Assembly (NCBI RefSeq): GCF_000620845.1
Contig: NZ_KK211189.1
Location: forward strand, 1,627,662 to 1,691,661
DNA: 64,000 nt
Reading direction: 5' to 3'
Source: Exiguobacterium marinum DSM 16307
Lineage (GTDB): Bacteria > Bacillota > Bacilli > Exiguobacteriales > Exiguobacteriaceae
Numbering within the stretch: position 1 is the first letter of the stretch; each line of letters starts with the position of its first letter. Below are positions 35,457-43,300 of the stretch, one piece after another. Under the pieces are notes generated by a model that saw only the letters and a list, made by a program, of their open reading frames with translations, was not told the DNA's origin and did no database searches. Made by a program: the position numbers and the translations under genes.

Positions 35457-37211
35457 ATTCGTGTATTTAAACAATTATCTTGGTTTTTGCGTCTCGAGTG
35501 GAAGACGTATGCAATCGGTATCGTCTTACTCATATTCGTGGCAGGGTTAGAGTTGATTCCTCCACGCATCATCGGACGAGTCGTCGATGAAATCAACAGT
35601 GATTCACTCGCATCGAACACGCTTTGGATGTTACTCGGAGGACTAGCTGCGGTCGGGATTGGGAATTATGTTGCCCGCTTCTTTTGGCGCTATTTCATCT
35701 TTGGTGCTTCGATTCGTCTAGGTAGAAAGCTTCGCAGTCAATTGTATCGGCACTTTACGGACCTCGACCAGCGATTTTACAAAAAATCACGTGTCGGTGA
35801 CTTAATGGCACATGCGACAAATGATGTACAGGCCGTATCGATGACGGCCGGAGCGGGGATTTTGACGCTTGTTGATAGCGTGACGCTCGGAACGTTCGTG
35901 ATCATCACGATGATTACGACAATCAGTTGGAAACTGACGCTCGTCGCCTTACTGCCACTCCCAATCATGGTCGCTTTGACGACACGATATGGAAAGATGT
36001 TACATAACCGATTCGGGGTCGCTCAAGCGGCATTTTCAGAATTGAATGACAAAGTGCAGGAAAGTGTCAGTGGGGTTCGTGTCTTAAAGTCGGCCGGGGA
36101 AGTCGAGCGGGATGTGGATTCATTTGAAAACTTATCGAGTGAGGTCATGGCGAAAAACGTCCGTGTCGCTAAAATCGATGCCTTATATGATCCGACAATC
36201 TTCGGAATTGTCGGCCTTTCCTATATCCTTTCTGTCGGATACGGGGCAGTCTTAATCGAGCAGGGCGAATTGACAATTGGACAGATTGTCAGCTTCACTG
36301 CCTATTTGGCACTCTTGACGTGGCCGATGTTAGCATTCGGTTGGCTGTTTAACATTGTGGAACGGGGACGTGCCTCATACGACCGCATCGAGCGAATGCT
36401 TGCCGTCAAGCCTGAGATTCAAGACGATCGTATGGCTGCGACGACTCTGGCGCACTCAGAGGTGGAAGTTGCCGTTCGAAAGTTCGCTTATGATGAGACT
36501 ATCGTACTCGATGACGTTCATTTCCGAATCGAGCGTGGGAAAACGATTGGGATCGTCGGAAGGACGGGGGCAGGCAAGACGACAATTGTACGCTTGTTGA
36601 CCCGTGAGTATGATGTGAAAGATGGCAAAATCAAAATCGGTGGAATCAATATCCGCCAAGTGAAAAAGTCACTTCTCATGGATAAAATTGCAGTCGTGCC
36701 GCAAGACCACTTTTTATTCTCTGATTCTATCGCAAACAATATCGCATTCGGAAGACCCGATGCCAGCATGGAGGAAATCATCGAAGCGGCTAAGGTCGCA
36801 GAGGTACATGAAGATATCGTCCGCCTCCCTGAAGGGTACGCGACGCTCGTCGGTGAGCGCGGTGTGACATTATCAGGAGGACAGAAGCAGCGTATCTCCA
36901 TTGCGCGGGCGCTCATGACAGAGGCTGATGTGTTGATTTTAGATGATGCGCTATCTGCCGTTGATGCGAAAACCGAAGAATCGATTATCGAGCATTTTCG
37001 TGTCGGCAATCCGGAACAGGCACGAGTCATCGTCGCACATCGACTTTCCGCAGTCGAACATGCCGATGAGATTCTCGTCATCGAAGACGGTAAAATTGTA
37101 CAACGTGGACGGCATGAGTTACTCCTTCAAGAGATAGGCTGGTATCGAGAAACATATGACCGTCAACAGCTTGAGGCGATCGTAGAAGGGGGTGGGCACG
37201 ATGAAGCATGA
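35457..37211 (+). CDS. bmrC: Multidrug ABC exporter half, BmrC/YheI-like (probable ATT start)
   Basis: 584 residues if read from ATT 35457. Six-helix exporter domain, then an ATPase: Walker A GRTGAGKTT, signature LSGGQKQRIS, Walker B LILDDALSAVD. The catalytic glutamate is replaced by aspartate, the mark of the degenerate half in heterodimeric exporters (BmrC). The first annotated-type start, TTG 35487, has no ribosome site. Ten codons upstream, ATT 35457 lies 8 bases behind AAGGGGG, and the added residues RVFKQLSWFLRLEWK align with the YheI N-terminus. No ATG or GTG fits in that frame. The TnpB element ends only 10 bases ahead of that ribosome site. Overlaps its partner gene by 11 bases. Confidence 0.85.
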   Translation: MRVFKQLSWFLRLEWKTYAIGIVLLIFVAGLELIPPRIIGRVVDEINSDSLASNTLWMLLGGLAAVGIGNYVARFFWRYFIFGASIRLGRKLRSQLYRHFTDLDQRFYKKSRVGDLMAHATNDVQAVSMTAGAGILTLVDSVTLGTFVIITMITTISWKLTLVALLPLPIMVALTTRYGKMLHNRFGVAQAAFSELNDKVQESVSGVRVLKSAGEVERDVDSFENLSSEVMAKNVRVAKIDALYDPTIFGIVGLSYILSVGYGAVLIEQGELTIGQIVSFTAYLALLTWPMLAFGWLFNIVERGRASYDRIERMLAVKPEIQDDRMAATTLAHSEVEVAVRKFAYDETIVLDDVHFRIERGKTIGIVGRTGAGKTTIVRLLTREYDVKDGKIKIGGINIRQVKKSLLMDKIAVVPQDHFLFSDSIANNIAFGRPDASMEEIIEAAKVAEVHEDIVRLPEGYATLVGERGVTLSGGQKQRISIARALMTEADVLILDDALSAVDAKTEESIIEHFRVGNPEQARVIVAHRLSAVEHADEILVIEDGKIVQRGRHELLLQEIGWYRETYDRQQLEAIVEGGGHDEA

Positions 37212-38964
37212 TATTCAAGAATGGCAAGTCATCAAACGATTGCTGAGTTACGCGAAACGGTACGGTAAACCTCTCGGTATCGCCTTCGTTTTTCTATTGA
37301 TTGCGACAGGTGCCAAGTTGGCCGGTCCATTTCTCATTAAAGTGTTCATCGATGAGTTTGTCACGCCAGGTGTCTATCCGACGAACTGGGTGATTGCCCT
37401 CTTCACTGTTTATATGATTCTGCACTTGTCAGCTATTCTATTTGACTATCTGCAGTCCATCTCCTTCCAAAAGATTGCATTGAAGATTGTCCAGAACATT
37501 CGAATGGATATTTTTCGTCACGTCATGGGGATGCGTCTCGCTTATTTTGATCGTACCCCAGCCGGTGTCCTCGTATCCCGCATCACGAATGATACCGAGG
37601 CCGTAAAAGAGCTATACGTCGGTGTCATGAGTACGTTCGTTCAGTCGGCTGTCCAATTGATTGGGACGTATATATTCCTATACATACTAGAGCCGCAACT
37701 TGCGACGATGGGACTTGTCCTACTGCCGCTCTTTTGGCTCATCATCTGGGCGTATCGTAGTTTCTCGACGAAGTATTTTGCTCAAGTTCGAGACCTGTTG
37801 TCTCAACTCAATGCCCAGTTGAACGAATCCATCAATGGAATGGGAATCATTCAACAATTCCGCCAAGAAGAACGACTCATCCGTCAGTTTGAAGAAACGA
37901 ATGAGGCGCACCAAGAGGCACGATATCGGAACTTAAAGCTCGATAGTATGTTACTCCGTCCAATTATTGAGTTGTTGCTCGCCTTCTCCATCATTGGACT
38001 TCTCGGGTATTATGGAGTCCTCTCGATGACTGAGCAAGTTCAAGTCGGGGTCGTCTACGCGTTCATCAGTTATATCGAGCGTATTTTCCGACCGGTGCTT
38101 GACATCATGCAACGACTGAGCGAGTTTCAACAAGCTGTCGTATCTGCGGACCGCGTCTTTAAAATTTTAGATACAAATGAGCCATCTCCAGGAAAACAGT
38201 TGCCAGGAGAAGCTCGTGTTTCGGAAGGGGAGGTGCGATTCGAGGATGTGACGTTCAGTTATGACGGTGAAGTCGATGTGTTGAAACATATCTCGTTCGT
38301 CGCCAAGCCAGGAGAAACGGTCGCGCTCGTCGGTCATACCGGTAGCGGGAAAAGTTCGATCATTAACTTATTGACACGTTTTTACCCATATGGATCTGGC
38401 AAAATCACGATCGATGGACAGCCACTCGAACAATTTGAAGAACAAGAACTTCGTCAGCAAGTTGGACTGGTACTTCAAGACCCGTTCTTGTTTACGGGAA
38501 CGATTGAAGAAAATTTAAAACTGTTCAATCCGAACATCGATTCAGAACGAACGCGTGAGGCCGCTGAATTTGTTCAGGCACATACGTTCATCGAGAAGTT
38601 GGATGCCGGATATGGACATATCGTCGGGGAGCGTGGGGCTACCTTCTCGAGTGGAGAACGGCAATTGCTTGCATTTGCACGCACGGTCGCGCGAAATCCA
38701 AAAATACTCATTCTCGATGAGGCGACGAGTTCAATCGATACCGAGACGGAAGAACGTGTTCAAATTGCACTCGATCGGATGCGCCGTGGTCGTACGACAA
38801 TTGCGATTGCCCATCGCCTGTCGACGATTCAAGATGCCGATTTGATATTGGTTTTGCATCGAGGGGAAATCGTGGAGAGGGGAAATCATCAGGAGTTGTT
38901 GAAACAGGATGGTCTTTATAAAAAAATGTATGAACTTCAGTCTGGTCAACGTCTGATGTCTTGA
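37201..38964 (+). CDS. bmrD: Multidrug ABC exporter half, BmrD/YheH-like
   Basis: 587 residues. Exporter membrane domain (six helices, about 20-320) and an ATPase with Walker A GHTGSGKSS, an altered signature FSSGERQLLAF in place of LSGGQ, and an intact Walker B with catalytic glutamate ILILDEATSSID. This is the complementary pattern to the preceding gene, so together they have one canonical and one degenerate ATP site, as in BmrCD. Start ATG 37201 is inside the end of bmrC, with GGGGGTGGG before it. Confidence 0.9.
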   Translation: MKHDIQEWQVIKRLLSYAKRYGKPLGIAFVFLLIATGAKLAGPFLIKVFIDEFVTPGVYPTNWVIALFTVYMILHLSAILFDYLQSISFQKIALKIVQNIRMDIFRHVMGMRLAYFDRTPAGVLVSRITNDTEAVKELYVGVMSTFVQSAVQLIGTYIFLYILEPQLATMGLVLLPLFWLIIWAYRSFSTKYFAQVRDLLSQLNAQLNESINGMGIIQQFRQEERLIRQFEETNEAHQEARYRNLKLDSMLLRPIIELLLAFSIIGLLGYYGVLSMTEQVQVGVVYAFISYIERIFRPVLDIMQRLSEFQQAVVSADRVFKILDTNEPSPGKQLPGEARVSEGEVRFEDVTFSYDGEVDVLKHISFVAKPGETVALVGHTGSGKSSIINLLTRFYPYGSGKITIDGQPLEQFEEQELRQQVGLVLQDPFLFTGTIEENLKLFNPNIDSERTREAAEFVQAHTFIEKLDAGYGHIVGERGATFSSGERQLLAFARTVARNPKILILDEATSSIDTETEERVQIALDRMRRGRTTIAIAHRLSTIQDADLILVLHRGEIVERGNHQELLKQDGLYKKMYELQSGQRLMS

Positions 38965-38969
38965 ATTGG

Positions 38970-38997
38970 AAAGGATACCTACCTAGGTGTCCTTTTT
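38970..38997 (+). terminator. Terminator after bmrD
   Basis: Stem AAAGGATACCT/AGGTGTCCTTT (one T-G pair) with a short loop and T5 tail. Confidence 0.85.
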
Positions 38998-39003
38998 CCA
39001 TGG

Positions 39004-39032
39004 AAAAAAGCTCGCCACACAAGGTGACGAGC
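39004..39032 (-). terminator. Terminator after the Spo0E-like gene (minus strand)
   Basis: Stem GCTCGTCAC/GTGGCGAGC (one wobble) with T6 on the minus strand, 9 bases past the stop codon. Confidence 0.85.
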
Positions 39033-39040
39033 CAATAAAA

Positions 39041-39223
39041 TTAAGTATTGAGCTGTTCTTTTTTATATTTTGATAGGACGTGATGAGTAATCAGCGAGTC
39101 AAGTTCTTGACTGACCAATATGACTTCTGGCGAGGTCCAAGAGTGCTCTGACGCGATTTCATACAGTTCATCACGTTTTTGTTCAATGGCTTGGTGTAGT
39201 GTATCTGCTGCGGTGACTGCCAC
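39041..39223 (-). CDS. Spo0E-family aspartyl-phosphate phosphatase-like protein
   Basis: 60 residues, a helical hairpin protein of the Spo0E/YnzD family: LHQAIEQKRDELYEIASEHSWTSPEVILVSQELDSLI, with the signature SQELDxLI. Relatives remove phosphate from Spo0A-P and so delay sporulation. Start chosen at GTG 39223, 7 bases after GGGGGAACG; the frame is open to an ATG at 39283 without a ribosome site. If the organism does not sporulate, the target is another response regulator or Spo0A in another role. Confidence 0.82.
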   Translation of the reverse strand: MAVTAADTLHQAIEQKRDELYEIASEHSWTSPEVILVSQELDSLITHHVLSKYKKEQLNT

Positions 39224-39411
39224 GTTCGTTCCCCCATCATGTAAGTTAGAATTTTGTGAACTAGAATATCCAAATCTTAGCACCTTCGTTTACAGATGAC
39301 AAGTTTCATTTCCATTTCAAAAATTACAAAATGATATTGAGATGCGAAGGAAAAGATGCGAGCAATTTAAATAGGTTTTCGCTATAATGGTCGTGAAAGG
39401 TGGAAATCGTC

Positions 39412-40110
39412 ATGGAAGTCACATTATGGCTCGCATTTGGGGCGGGCGTCTTATCGTTTTTATCACCATGTACGCTCCCGTTGTATCCGGTTTTTCTATC
39501 GTATATTACCGGGGTTTCCGTATCGGAATTAAAAAATGAAGGATTGAAACAGCGTACAGCTTGGTTCCACACATTTTCGTTCTTATTCGGCTTTTCGATT
39601 GTCTTTCTCGTACTTGGATTATCGACATCGTTGATTGCAGACGTCTTCATCCAGTATAAAGATAGTCTACGGATGTTCGGAGCCATCTTGATTTTCGTAT
39701 TCGGCGTTTTTTTGGCGGGCCTTTGGCAACCGCGATTCATGATGCGCGAAAAGAAAATGGATATCGGCGAACGAAAGAGTGGGTATTTTGGAACCGTATT
39801 AATCGGAATTGGGTTTGCAGCTGGTTGGACGCCTTGTACGGGTCCGATTTTAGCGGGCGTGATTGCACTTGCCGCAACGAATCCGAGCCAAGGTCTCGGC
39901 TACATGTTGGCGTATGTCATCGGTTTTGCGATTCCGTTTTTAGTGATGGTCGCTTTCGTAGGCAAAATTAAGTACTTAGCACGAAACAGCGCGAAAGTTG
40001 CAAAAGTTGGAGGCTATTTGATGATGGCGTTCGGCGTACTATTATATTTTGACGGAATGAATCGATTCGCGGCCTGGATGAGCGAACTTGTCGGATTCAC
40101 CGGATTTTAA
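39412..40110 (+). CDS. ccdA: Cytochrome c biogenesis protein CcdA
   Basis: 232 residues, six-helix membrane protein that passes electrons from thioredoxin to the outside for haem attachment to cytochrome c. The two redox cysteines are in SFLSPCTLPLYPVFLSY and GWTPCTGPILAG. A TATAAT lies at 39383-39388, about 24 bases ahead of the GAAAGGTGG site. Start at ATG 39412, 8 bases from that site; a GTG at 39400 overlaps it. Followed by ccdC as in Bacillus. Confidence 0.94.
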   Translation: MEVTLWLAFGAGVLSFLSPCTLPLYPVFLSYITGVSVSELKNEGLKQRTAWFHTFSFLFGFSIVFLVLGLSTSLIADVFIQYKDSLRMFGAILIFVFGVFLAGLWQPRFMMREKKMDIGERKSGYFGTVLIGIGFAAGWTPCTGPILAGVIALAATNPSQGLGYMLAYVIGFAIPFLVMVAFVGKIKYLARNSAKVAKVGGYLMMAFGVLLYFDGMNRFAAWMSELVGFTGF

Positions 40111-40123
40111 GGGGTTGATCGAG

Positions 40124-40582
40124 ATGTCAATGTTATGGGGATCGACTCTTATTGCATTATTGATGGGGATCGTGGCAAGCTTCGTTCGTGTGAAAGCATC
40201 GGCGAAACCGACGAATGCAAAAAAAATCTTGATTCCACCGCTTGCGATGACAACAGGGATGATTCAGTTTTTGATTCCTGCGTTTCGCTTGTCATGGATT
40301 GAAGTACTTGAAGCGCTAGCGGTCGGACTGATCTTTAGCCTGTTCTTAATCAAAACATCAAACTTTGAAAAACGGGATGGGGAAGTGTATCTGTCCCGCT
40401 CGAAAGCATTTTTTATCGTGGTTTTTGCACTACTTGCGATTCGCACGGCGATGAAAGTTTGGGTCGGGCATGAAGTCGATATTTTCTCCACTGGAGGATT
40501 GTTCTATTTAATTGCGTGGGGGATGATTGTTCCGTGGCGAATTGCGATGTATCAGAAGTATAAACGAATCGCAATCACATGA
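40124..40582 (+). CDS. ccdC: CcdC family membrane protein (YneJ, DUF1453)
   Basis: 152 residues with about four membrane helices; conserved segments RVKASAKPTNAKKILIPPLAMTTG and FLIKTSNFEKRDGEVYLSRSKAF mark the CcdC/DUF1453 family. Its exact step is unknown; it travels with ccdA. Start ATG 40124 after AAGGGGTT; an in-frame upstream stretch overlaps ccdA and lacks a site. Confidence 0.88.
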   Translation: MSMLWGSTLIALLMGIVASFVRVKASAKPTNAKKILIPPLAMTTGMIQFLIPAFRLSWIEVLEALAVGLIFSLFLIKTSNFEKRDGEVYLSRSKAFFIVVFALLAIRTAMKVWVGHEVDIFSTGGLFYLIAWGMIVPWRIAMYQKYKRIAIT

Positions 40583-40614
40583 AAATGGAGTGGCTCAAAG
40601 CCGCTCCATTTTTG
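40583..40614 (+). terminator. Terminator after ccdC
   Basis: Stem AAATGGAG plus GGC with GCC plus CTCCATTT and a T5 tail. The 250 bases that follow, up to the next terminator at 40869, hold no gene or motif I can support. Confidence 0.85.
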
Positions 40615-40868
40615 TTTACCTCTCTTTTAGGATGGCGACTTCTGTCTCCGTATCGATTCTTATATTTGTTAAGTTTTGTTGCATCCTCTATTGATGATGT
40701 GTTCAAAAAAGTCATGAGTGGATGAGGAAGCGGCTGAGAAGACGAGTCCGGCAAAGATAGTTACGAGCGTTCTCAATGCTGTCTGGAAATTGAACGATGG
40801 GCTTAGGTCATATAATTCGGGAGAAAAGTTACTATTTCCAAATAGTTAAATCGCCCAATTTGATAAAC

Positions 40869-40897
40869 AAAAAAACTCTAGCCGAATCGGATAGAGT
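40869..40897 (-). terminator. Terminator after yneK (minus strand)
   Basis: Stem ACTCTA/TAGAGT with inner CCG/CGG and a T-run of seven on the minus strand, immediately behind the stop codon. Confidence 0.85.
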
Positions 40898-41329
40898 CTA
40901 CTGCTGAAAATAATGTTCGTAAGGTGTCCAGTCAATTTTTTCTTCGGCCAGTGCTTTCTTTAGAAACTTGTGATCGCGTTTTGGCGTTGCAGCGATATAT
41001 CCTTTTACAACGAGTTCGGTCGTCATCTTTTTAGCCCGGGATTCAAGTGCGAACTGCCCAATCTTCCCGGCGATTTTTCGGATGGCGACGTCGCGGAACA
41101 ACTCGGGAACCGGTGAGACGAGCCGGTCTAGTAGCGTCCGAGTTTCCGGGGTCCATAGGTGAAGCGTTCTCTCTATATAATCATCTTCAATATCAAGTAG
41201 GGAACGTCCATCTTCTTTCGGCATTCGTTTTAAAAACTTGCGGAACATGAAGTACCCGCCAATCGTCATGAGACCAATCATGACGAATCCCCAGAATATA
41301 ATGAAATACATCATCAAGTTTTCTGGCAT
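40898..41329 (-). CDS. yneK: YneK-like protein (DUF2621)
   Basis: 143 residues: N-terminal membrane helix (about 6-28) and a basic cytoplasmic part with LWTPETRTLLDRLVSPVPELFRDVAIRKIAGKI and a C-terminal WTPYEHYF. It matches the DUF2621 family, called YneK in B. subtilis and found near ccdA-ccdC there too. Function unknown. GGGGG precedes the ATG on the minus strand. Confidence 0.85.
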   Translation of the reverse strand: MPENLMMYFIIFWGFVMIGLMTIGGYFMFRKFLKRMPKEDGRSLLDIEDDYIERTLHLWTPETRTLLDRLVSPVPELFRDVAIRKIAGKIGQFALESRAKKMTTELVVKGYIAATPKRDHKFLKKALAEEKIDWTPYEHYFQQ

Positions 41330-41507
41330 CGTCTTTCCCCCGTTCTATTCATTCACTTACTTTCATCGTAAGTATACAAAAAAGAATCAAATTGCAAAAG
41401 GCGCACGTCCTGTTAGGATAGACGAACTGAATCGATTTCGTTAGAATAGAGAGCGTTGCTACGAGAATAAGCATGATCTGAGTCGAGAAAGGAAGGGTCT
41501 ATAGTAT

Positions 41508-43106
41508 ATGAGCCAATTGAAACAGGAAGTTGAGAGACGTCGAATATTCGGCATCATCTCTCACCCGGATGCGGGGAAGACGACATTAACAGAAAAGTTA
41601 CTTTTGCACGGTGGTGCGATTCGTGAGGCGGGTACGGTCAAAGCACGAAAAAATTCAAAACACGCCAAATCTGACTGGATGGAAATCGAGAAACAACGTG
41701 GAATTTCGGTTACATCGTCCGTCATGCAATTCATTTATCAAGATAAAGTCGTGTCGATTATGGATACACCTGGACACAATGACTTCGGTGAGGATACATA
41801 CCGCGTGTTGACATCGGTCGACAGCGCGGTCATGGTCATCGATGCAGCGAAAGGTATTGAGGCACAGACGAAAAAACTATTCCAAGTTTGTCGTATGCGT
41901 GGGATTCCGATCTTTACATTTATGAACAAGTTGGACCGTCAGGCAAAAGATCCGCTTGAATTGATGGAGGAACTTGAAGAAGTGCTCGGCATGCCTTCTG
42001 TTGCCATCACATGGCCGATCGGGAGTGGGATGCAGTTCGAAGGTGTGTATGATCGAATGAAAAATGAAGTTCATTTGTTCCGTGGTGAGAAGTCGACGCT
42101 TCAACTGGGCGAGGATGGGGTGAACGACCCGGTGCTCGCTGATCATCTATCAGAGGAGAACTTGACAAATCTTCGCGACGAGATCGACCTTCTCGACGGA
42201 GCCGGGAACGAGATTGATGTGAATGAGATTCAAAGTGGTAAATTGACGCCAGTATTCTTCGGGACAGCACTTGTCGACTTTGGCGTGACTGCATTCTTGA
42301 ATCATTATTTAAAGATGTCGCCAGCCCCAGAGGCACGTAAGTCGAACGTTGGTCCAATCAATCCGACGTCAGAAGACTTCAGTGGATTCGTCTTTAAAAT
42401 TCAAGCGAACATGAACCCGGCACACCGCGACCGGATCGCATTCGTCCGCATCTGTTCTGGCGTTTTTGAGCGTGGAATGGACGTGACGCTCACACGGACT
42501 GGAAAGAAAATTAAATTGAGCCAGTCGACACAGTTGATGGCGAACGACCGTGAGACGGTCGATCAGGCATTTGCCGGTGATGTCATCGGGATCTATGACT
42601 CGGGGACGTATCAAATCGGGGATACGATTACGACATCGAAACAAAAGATTGCGTTCGAAGCGTTGCCGACTTTCCCGCCTGAATTATTCATGCGCGTATC
42701 GCCGGTCAACTCACTCAAGTCAAAACACTTCCACAAAGGTGTGGAGCAGCTCGCACAAGAAGGGGCAATCCAAGTCTATCGTAACGAGTACAACGAGATT
42801 TATCTCGGTGCTGTCGGACAACTTCAATTCGAAGTGTTCGAATATCGCTTAAACAACGAGTACGGCGTAGATATCCGAATGGAGCCGGTATCTTACAGTG
42901 TTGCACGTTGGGTGAAAGACAAGGAATTGAAAGCACTGAAACCGTTCCAAGACTCACGGAATATGCTCGTCACTGACCGTTGGGAACGTCCGGTCTTCCT
43001 ATTCGCGAACGAGTTCACGTTTGAGCGTTTTGCAGAACGTCATGCCGATGACTTGACTCTCGTCGAGGCACTTGACGTCAATGAAGAGATTGGTACAGAA
43101 GAATAA
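41508..43106 (+). CDS. prfC: Peptide chain release factor 3
   Basis: 532-residue translational GTPase that removes release factors 1 and 2 from the ribosome after termination. G motifs: SHPDAGKTTLTEKLL (G1), MDTPGHNDFGEDTYR (G3), MNKLDRQAKD (G4). Domain 3 signature QVYRNEYNEIYLGAVGQLQFEVFEYRL separates RF3 from EF-G. AAGGAAGG lies before the ATG. Transcribed alone with a strong terminator. Confidence 0.95.
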   Translation: MSQLKQEVERRRIFGIISHPDAGKTTLTEKLLLHGGAIREAGTVKARKNSKHAKSDWMEIEKQRGISVTSSVMQFIYQDKVVSIMDTPGHNDFGEDTYRVLTSVDSAVMVIDAAKGIEAQTKKLFQVCRMRGIPIFTFMNKLDRQAKDPLELMEELEEVLGMPSVAITWPIGSGMQFEGVYDRMKNEVHLFRGEKSTLQLGEDGVNDPVLADHLSEENLTNLRDEIDLLDGAGNEIDVNEIQSGKLTPVFFGTALVDFGVTAFLNHYLKMSPAPEARKSNVGPINPTSEDFSGFVFKIQANMNPAHRDRIAFVRICSGVFERGMDVTLTRTGKKIKLSQSTQLMANDRETVDQAFAGDVIGIYDSGTYQIGDTITTSKQKIAFEALPTFPPELFMRVSPVNSLKSKHFHKGVEQLAQEGAIQVYRNEYNEIYLGAVGQLQFEVFEYRLNNEYGVDIRMEPVSYSVARWVKDKELKALKPFQDSRNMLVTDRWERPVFLFANEFTFERFAERHADDLTLVEALDVNEEIGTEE

Positions 43107-43111
43107 GTTGT

Positions 43112-43139
43112 AAACACCTCGTTTTTGAGGTGTTTTTTT
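43112..43139 (+). terminator. Terminator after prfC
   Basis: Stem AACACCTC/GAGGTGTT, loop GTTTTT, then a T7 run. Confidence 0.92.
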
Positions 43140-43165
43140 GTGTTTAACTCCTAACGAATAACGTA

Positions 43166-43180
43166 ATAAGTTTTACTTAT
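43166..43180 (+). promoter_or_regulatory. CcpC-type dyad upstream of acnA
   Basis: ATAAGTTTTACTTAT fits ATAA-N7-TTAT exactly, the site of CcpC, the citrate-responsive repressor of aconitase and citrate synthase genes in Bacillus. Its centre lies about 66 bases before the predicted transcription start, the same place as in B. subtilis citB as I recall it. Confidence 0.65.
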
Positions 43181-43189
43181 GACTAATTT

Positions 43190-43232
43190 GTGACGGAATG
43201 TATTTTACGTCACGCTATACTTGTATTATGAT
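43190..43232 (+). promoter_or_regulatory. acnA promoter with overlapping inverted repeat
   Basis: -35 TTTACG (43204-43209), 17-base spacer, -10 TATGAT (43227-43232). A perfect inverted repeat GTGACG (43190-43195) with CGTCAC (43208-43213) straddles the -35 and could be a second operator. Confidence 0.6.
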
Positions 43233-43300
43233 AAATATGTGAAAAGTAAGCGATTACGCATTGTCGTGTGGTCGGCGCTTTCAAAAAGGGGGAAATTGCA

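Noticed and set aside
36518-37081. 187-codon minus-strand frame within the bmrC-like gene
   Set aside because: Shadow of the ATPase domain coding strand; the composition mirrors its conserved motifs.
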